NCBI GenBank assembly: GCA_019637795.1
Contig: JAHBUY010000003.1
Coordinates: 319,409 to 383,408, forward strand
Reading direction: 5' to 3'
Length of the DNA stretch: 64,000 nucleotides
From: a bacterium
Lineage (GTDB): Bacteria; Desulfobacterota; Binatia; HRBIN30; CADEER01
Shown: one piece after another, positions 60,330 through 64,000 of the stretch
Numbering within the stretch: the first letter of the stretch is position 1
How the letters are laid out: every line of letters begins with the position of its first letter
Notes under the pieces: model-generated
Databases searched by the model: none
Seen by the model: the letters and a program-made list of their open reading frames with translations, nothing else
What the model was told of the DNA's origin: nothing
Program-made: the position numbers and the translations under genes

Positions 60330-61224
60330 CCGCCTCGCCTACCTGCGCTACGCCTGGGTGAAGCGCAGCTTCCGCTTCTGGGAGCGGCACGGCGTGCACG
60401 TCGTCCCGGTGCACTTCTACGAGCCGATCCCCGATACCCGCCTGCTCGACCCCGCGCTCTGGGAGCAGACGCGCACGCTGCCGGCGATCGACCTGCGGGT
60501 CGACGCGCAGTTGCAGCGCCTGCGGGACTTCGCGGACCGCTACCGCTCCGAGTACGAGCGCTTTCCGCGCCAGGCCACCGCCGATCCCACCCAGTACCAC
60601 GAGGAGAACGGCCAGTTCGCCAGCACCGACGCCGAGGTGCTGCACTGCCTGGTCCGCGACCACCGGCCGCGCCTGGTGATCGAGGTCGGCAGCGGCTTCT
60701 CGACCCTGATCACGGCGGCGGCGTTGCGCCGCAACGCCGCCGAGGGCGCGCCCGGCGAGCTGGTCTGCATCGAGCCGTATCCCAATGCCACCCTGCGCGC
60801 CGGCGTGCCCGGCGTCACGCGGCTGATCAGCACGCCGCTGCAACAGGTGCCGCTCGAGACCTTCGCGCAGCTCGCCGCCGGCGACGTGCTGTTCATCGAC
60901 TCGAGTCACGTCGTCGCCATCGGCAGCGACACGACCCGCGAGGTGCTCGACATCGTCCCGCGCCTCGCGCCCGGCGTGCTGGTGCACTTCCACGACATCT
61001 ACACGCCGCTCGAGTACCCGCGGAACTGGGTGCTGGACGAGCACCGCTTCTGGAACGAGCAGTACCTGGTCGAGGCCTTCCTGTCGTTCAACGAGCGCTT
61101 CGAGATCCTCTACGCCGGCAGCTACCTGCACGTCCTGCACCCGGACGCGCTGGTCGCCTTCTCGTCGCTGTACCGGCCGCAGGGACGCTGGTCGACCAGC
61201 CTGTGGATCCGCCGCGTCTCCTGA
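60313..61224 (+). CDS. Class I SAM-dependent methyltransferase (Methyltransf_24-like)
   Basis: A 303-aa protein whose ATG lies 17 bp inside the end of the glycosyltransferase fusion. 'PRLVIEVGSGFSTLITAAAL' (residues about 118-137) is motif I, 'PGELVCIEPYPNATLRAGVP' follows, and 'GDVLFIDSSHVVAIGSDT' contains the acidic motif with 'LVHFHDIYTPLEYP' as motif IV. It resembles TylF/macrocin-like and polysaccharide methyltransferases. It probably methylates a sugar of the exported chain. Acceptor unknown. Confidence 0.85.
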   Translation: MASLRDRLAYLRYAWVKRSFRFWERHGVHVVPVHFYEPIPDTRLLDPALWEQTRTLPAIDLRVDAQLQRLRDFADRYRSEYERFPRQATADPTQYHEENGQFASTDAEVLHCLVRDHRPRLVIEVGSGFSTLITAAALRRNAAEGAPGELVCIEPYPNATLRAGVPGVTRLISTPLQQVPLETFAQLAAGDVLFIDSSHVVAIGSDTTREVLDIVPRLAPGVLVHFHDIYTPLEYPRNWVLDEHRFWNEQYLVEAFLSFNERFEILYAGSYLHVLHPDALVAFSSLYRPQGRWSTSLWIRRVS

Positions 61225-61251
61225 GCTCCCGGACGATTCGACAGGCTGGAG

Positions 61252-61271
61252 GGCCGCGCTCCCGCGCGGCC
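61252..61271. repeat. REP-like palindrome, copy 2
   Basis: GGCCGCGCTCCCGCGCGGCC, a palindrome with 8-bp arms, flanked by CTGGAG. It is the inverted equivalent of the element at 28499-28518 (two copies 33 kb apart). It lies in the 170-bp gap between the two methyltransferase genes; the rest of that gap is GC-rich without other visible features. Confidence 0.55.
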
Positions 61272-61394
61272 GTGCGCCCCCCGGGCGGAGCAACCGGCGC
61301 CCACGTGCGTTGCCCGCGGCGCGTTGCGGCGGCCGTCTCTCCCGAGCGCCCTCCCCTTGCGCCGCGCGGGCGGACTGACTACCGCGGACCCTGC

Positions 61395-62078
61395 ATGACG
61401 CTGAGCGAGCAGTACGATCGGCAGACGACGCAGATCATGGAGCGGATGCTCGCCGCCGACGCCTCGTGCGTCGACGTCGGCGCCAACGTCGGGGCCATCC
61501 TGAGCGAAATGCTGCGCGTGGCGCCGCGCGGCCGCCACTACGCATTCGAGCCGCTGCCCGATCTCTTCGACGACCTGCGCCGCCGCTTCGGCGGCAACCC
61601 GCAGGTGAGCCTGTTCAATCTCGCGCTCAGCGACCGCAGCGGCCGCTCCGCCTTCCAGCACGTGGTGACCAACCACGCCTACAGCGGCCTGCGCCGCCGC
61701 CGCTACGACCGCCCGCACGAGGAGGTGGTGGAGATCGCCGTCCAGGTCGAGCCGCTGGACGCCGTGCTGCCGGCGGACGCCGCCGTCGATCTCATCAAGA
61801 TCGACGTCGAGGGCGCCGAGCTCGAGGTGCTGCGCGGCGCGGCGGCCACCATCCGCCGCTGCCGGCCGCTCATCGTCTTCGAGCACGGGCTCGGCGGCTC
61901 CGACTTCTACGGCACCACGCCGGAGCACGTCCACGACCTGCTGGTCGGCGAGTGCGGCCTGGAGATCTCGCTGATGGCGGACTGGCTGGATGGCCGCCCG
62001 CCGCTGTCGCGGCAGGGGCTGCACGACGAGTTCCACGGCCAGACGAACTACTACTTCCTCGCCCATCCGCGGCGCTGA
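61395..62078 (+). CDS. FkbM-family methyltransferase
   Basis: A 227-aa SAM-dependent methyltransferase. The FkbM motifs are 'ASCVDVGANVGAILSEMLRV' (residues about 23-42), 'HYAFEPLPDLFDDLRRRFGG', and 'VDLIKIDVEGAELEVLRGAA', the defining 'IKIDVEGxE' signature. FkbM enzymes methylate hydroxyls of sugars or polyketides; in a polysaccharide cluster a sugar O-methylation is likely. ATG 61395 starts the first helix. It is followed by a GT4 gene 25 bp later. Confidence 0.93.
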   Translation: MTLSEQYDRQTTQIMERMLAADASCVDVGANVGAILSEMLRVAPRGRHYAFEPLPDLFDDLRRRFGGNPQVSLFNLALSDRSGRSAFQHVVTNHAYSGLRRRRYDRPHEEVVEIAVQVEPLDAVLPADAAVDLIKIDVEGAELEVLRGAAATIRRCRPLIVFEHGLGGSDFYGTTPEHVHDLLVGECGLEISLMADWLDGRPPLSRQGLHDEFHGQTNYYFLAHPRR

Positions 62079-62103
62079 GCCGGCGGGACGCGCCGCCCGC
62101 GCC

Positions 62104-63315
62104 ATGCCTGCCCCGCCCGCCCTCCGGCCCACCGCGCGGCCGGGCGCCCGCATCGCCGTCGACGGCCTGCCGCTGCAGGTGCGCAGCGCCGGCATCGCCG
62201 CCTATACGCGCGCCCTGGTCGCCGCCATGGCGCGCCTGCGGCCGCGGACGACGTTTCTGCTCTTCGGCCTGACCGACCTGGCGCGCACCGCGCTGCGCGC
62301 CGTGCCGCCCGACTCGCCCGCGGCGCCGCTGCCGGCCAACGCGCGCTGGTGCCGCTCGCTCCTCTATCCGGCGATCACCGGCTTTCCGCTGCCGCTGCCG
62401 CGCCTCCTGCCGCTGCGCGCCGCCACCGGCGCGGTCGATCTCTTCCACGCCACCAACTACGTCACCCCGCGCGCCGCCGGCGTGCCGATCGTGGTCACCG
62501 TGCACGACCTGACGCTGCTGCGGCACCCGGAGCTGGGCACGCCGGCGCTGCGGCGGCTGGTCGAGCGCACGGCGCGCTCGCTGCGCGAGGCGACGCGGGT
62601 GATCGCCGACTCCGAAGCGACGCGGCGCGACGTCATCGAGCTGCTCGGCGCGGCGCCGGCGACGGTGCGCGCCGTGCCCCTCGGCTGCGACCCGCGCTTC
62701 ACCCCGGGCGACGCCGAGGCGGCGCGGCGCATCGTGGCGGCCGAGCTCGGCATCGCGGCGCCGTTCGTGCTGCACGTCGGCACGCTCGAGCCGCGCAAGA
62801 ACCTGCCGGCGCTGGTCTCCGCCTTCGCCCGCGCCCGCCGCGCCCATCGTCTGCGCCATCTGCTGGTGCTCGCCGGTCCGCCCGGGTGGGGCGTCGAGCC
62901 GCTGCGGGCCCGCATCGCCGCCGAGGGGCTGACGGAGGCGGTGCGCCTGACCGGACCGGTGACCGACGCGCACCTGGTGGCGCTCTACCGCGCCGCCGAT
63001 CTCTTCGCCTTCCCCTCGCTGTACGAGGGATTCGGCCTGCCGGTGCTGGAGGCCCTGGCGTGCGGCACGCCCGTGGTCGCCGCCGACGTCGCGGCGCTGC
63101 CGGAGGTGGCCGGCGACGCGGCGGTGCTGGTCGACCCGCGCGACGAGGCCGCCCTGGCGGCGGCGCTGCATCGCGGCCTCGACGACGCCGAGCTGCGGGC
63201 CCGCCTGCGCGCCGCCGGCCCGGCGCGCGCCGCCGCCTTCACCTGGGAACGCTGCGCCGCCGCGACCCTCGCGGTCTACGAGGAGGCGGCGCCGTCGCTG
63301 GCGGGACGCCCGTAG
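62104..63315 (+). CDS. GT4-family glycosyltransferase (WbdB/mannosyltransferase-like)
   Basis: A 403-aa GT-B enzyme. 'IAVDGLPLQVRSAGIAAYTR' (GIxxYTR loop), 'VTVHDLTLLRHPELGTPALR', 'FVLHVGTLEPRKNLPALVSA' and 'SLYEGFGLPVLEALACGTPV' (EX7E) are all present. The 'GTLEPRKN' motif is shared with mannosyltransferases of O-antigen and WbpY/WbdB type as recalled. It closes the O-antigen locus on the plus strand; convergent minus-strand genes start about 65 bp later. Donor sugar unknown. Confidence 0.93.
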   Translation: MPAPPALRPTARPGARIAVDGLPLQVRSAGIAAYTRALVAAMARLRPRTTFLLFGLTDLARTALRAVPPDSPAAPLPANARWCRSLLYPAITGFPLPLPRLLPLRAATGAVDLFHATNYVTPRAAGVPIVVTVHDLTLLRHPELGTPALRRLVERTARSLREATRVIADSEATRRDVIELLGAAPATVRAVPLGCDPRFTPGDAEAARRIVAAELGIAAPFVLHVGTLEPRKNLPALVSAFARARRAHRLRHLLVLAGPPGWGVEPLRARIAAEGLTEAVRLTGPVTDAHLVALYRAADLFAFPSLYEGFGLPVLEALACGTPVVAADVAALPEVAGDAAVLVDPRDEAALAAALHRGLDDAELRARLRAAGPARAAAFTWERCAAATLAVYEEAAPSLAGRP

Positions 63316-63380
63316 GCACGCGCCCCGCTTCGTTCGCGCAGCGGCGGCGCGACGGCCCCACGCGGCCCGCCGCGGCAGGA

Positions 63381-63535
63381 TCAGCGGCGCCGCTCCTGTT
63401 GGATGGCCTCGAGCTCGGCGATCGCGTCGAGGTCCTTCGGCCGCCCCGCGGCGCGTTTCACCTCGATGAGGCGCTCCAGATCGAGGCAGCGACAGCCCCC
63501 GCCAATGCCCGCAGCAGGGCGGCAAAGTCGGTCAC
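63381..63535 (-). pseudogene. Nucleotidyltransferase remnant with internal deletion and frameshift
   Basis: The frame beginning at GTG 63535 reads VTDFAALLRALAGA, the usual start of small nucleotidyltransferases (DFxALLRAL...G). It then runs into an unrelated frame and stops at 63458 after 25 codons. In another frame 63485-63381 encode 'LDLERLIEVKRAAGRPKDLD' and 'AIAELEAIQQERRR', the normal C-terminal end of the same enzyme type. About 100 or more central codons, including the GSxxxxDxD catalytic part, are missing, so the gene is a deletion relic. The GTG overlaps the stop of the preceding small gene, as in intact pairs elsewhere. This reconstruction was made from memory of the family. Confidence 0.6.
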
Positions 63536-63714
63536 GAGCCGCTCCGCGCACGGCCGGCGCGGCGCAACTCCTCGGCGAAGCGGCTGAGCGCGACAAGGCG
63601 GTCGAACCGCTCCTGCACCGAGCGGCGCAGGTTCTCTCGGATCAGGGTCCGGTCGACGTCGCGCTTGTAAGCTTCGATGACCGGATCGGGCTCGAGCGTA
63701 CGCCTGGTCGACAC
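63532..63714 (-). CDS. Small Arg-rich protein paired with the nucleotidyltransferase remnant
   Basis: A 60-aa protein read from GTG 63714 (an ATG at 63777 is possible). 'DPVIEAYKRDVDRTLIREN' and 'RFDRLVALSRFAEELRRAGR' resemble a small conserved helical protein often encoded just upstream of a nucleotidyltransferase of unknown function; the pattern, but no named family, is recalled. Its stop overlaps the GTG of the broken neighbour (GTGA). It may be an antitoxin- or adaptor-like partner whose counterpart has been lost. Composition matches the window. Confidence 0.55.
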   Translation of the reverse strand: MSTRRTLEPDPVIEAYKRDVDRTLIRENLRRSVQERFDRLVALSRFAEELRRAGRARSGS

Positions 63715-63914
63715 GGCCGCAGTATCGCACACGGGCACCGGGGCCCCAACCGTCGCCGATGCCGCGCGGGGCGGCACGGCCGGCGAGTGGCGCCGGTTGC
63801 CGCGCGCCGCGACGGGGGCGCGGGAGCGCGGCCCGCCAGGACCGCTGTGCCGATTGCCCTGCCCATCGAGGGCGCGTTCCGAGGCACCTGCGGGCGCGCA
63901 CCCGAGCCCGGCGG

Positions 63915-64000
63915 TCAGAGCTGGCCGACGGTGCTGTTCAGCAGGGTCGTGAACTCGTTCGAGGCGGCGAAGGCGTCGACCAAGGTGTCGGTCGTCTGGC
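63915..64000 (-). CDS. C-terminal end of an unidentified protein (upstream part outside window)
   Basis: The last 27 codons before a TGA at 63917-63915 read 'QTTDTLVDAFAASNEFTTLL', then NSTVGQL. Every one of these codons ends in G or C, as in the other genes here, and the frame is open to the window end. 'DAFAxSNEFxxLL' is reminiscent of the tail of extracellular DUF4214/haemolysin-type proteins, but 27 residues are too few to assign. The 135 bp between this stop and the start of the next small gene show nothing recognisable. Confidence 0.45.
   Translation of the reverse strand, partial: QTTDTLVDAFAASNEFTTLLNSTVGQL

Overview
The window is about 64 kb of very GC-rich bacterial DNA. Third codon positions are nearly always G or C, most genes are packed head to tail, and many consecutive genes share a 4-nt stop/start overlap (ATGA or GTGA). 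The lipoprotein, BamD, Lgt and O-antigen export genes show a Gram-negative cell. The secreted proteins combine FG-GAP/VCBS propeller repeats, Thr-Pro linkers, paired 'GDCNxDGxxxINELI' calcium-loop repeats and Cys-TM-Arg C-terminal sorting tails. From general knowledge, that mix fits an uncultured deltaproteobacterium-like lineage such as Candidatus Binatia or Desulfobacterota/Myxococcota relatives. The taxonomic call is an inference. Two luciferase-like (LLM) oxidoreductases of the F420-associated type fit as well.

Layout. 1-3.7 kb: a YdcF-like protein (cut by the edge), an SDR and an isochorismatase-fold protein on the minus strand, then an LLM oxidoreductase and a BamD-like lipoprotein. 3.9-9.9 kb: a secreted Thr/Pro-linker protein, then a SAM-I riboswitch with an intrinsic terminator in front of a six-gene operon. 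That operon encodes an E1-like adenylyltransferase, threonine synthase, a CysO-like sulfur carrier, a CysM-like synthase, an unknown 91-aa protein and a second, degenerate E1-like protein. 9.9-14.6 kb (minus): an ECF sigma/anti-sigma operon with two envelope proteins, and DNA polymerase I. 14.8-19.3 kb: an ABC-2 transporter with GldG-like and DUF4340 proteins. 19.4-28.5 kb: acyl-CoA dehydrogenase, HisC, a Gfo/Idh oxidoreductase, an LLM oxidoreductase, a YhbY-like protein, WS/DGAT, two tandem Lgt paralogues and FabI.

28.6-32.4 kb (minus): a two-module cohesin-like secreted protein followed by two dockerin-like secreted proteins. 32.7-40.1 kb: two CaiB/BaiF CoA-transferases, a small membrane protein, a hybrid-fold sensor histidine kinase, an SCP2-type thiolase, and an HMG-CoA-synthase-like protein fused to a DUF35 OB domain. 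40.2-46.1 kb (minus): three more FG-GAP secreted proteins. 46.2-48.0 kb: dnaA and a probable oriC region. 48-49.2 kb: a VKOR-DsbA fusion. 49.4-63.3 kb (plus): an ABC-transporter-dependent O-antigen locus (GT4, WecB, Gmd, Wzm, Wzt, a WbdD-like methyltransferase, a three-glycosyltransferase fusion, two methyltransferases and a GT4). The end holds a small gene with a broken nucleotidyltransferase and the tail of a further minus-strand gene.

The most interesting system is the SAM-riboswitch operon. Its first E1 homologue keeps a full adenylation site but has lost the N-terminal RYxRQ arginine. The second keeps RYSRQ but has lost the nucleotide site. The two look like complementary halves of a heterodimeric, eukaryote-like E1 that would charge the CysO-like carrier for cysteine and possibly homocysteine synthesis. 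Second in interest is the cohesin-like/dockerin-like gene neighbourhood, a possible non-cellulosomal surface scaffold. No tRNA, rRNA, CRISPR array or intact insertion sequence was recognised.
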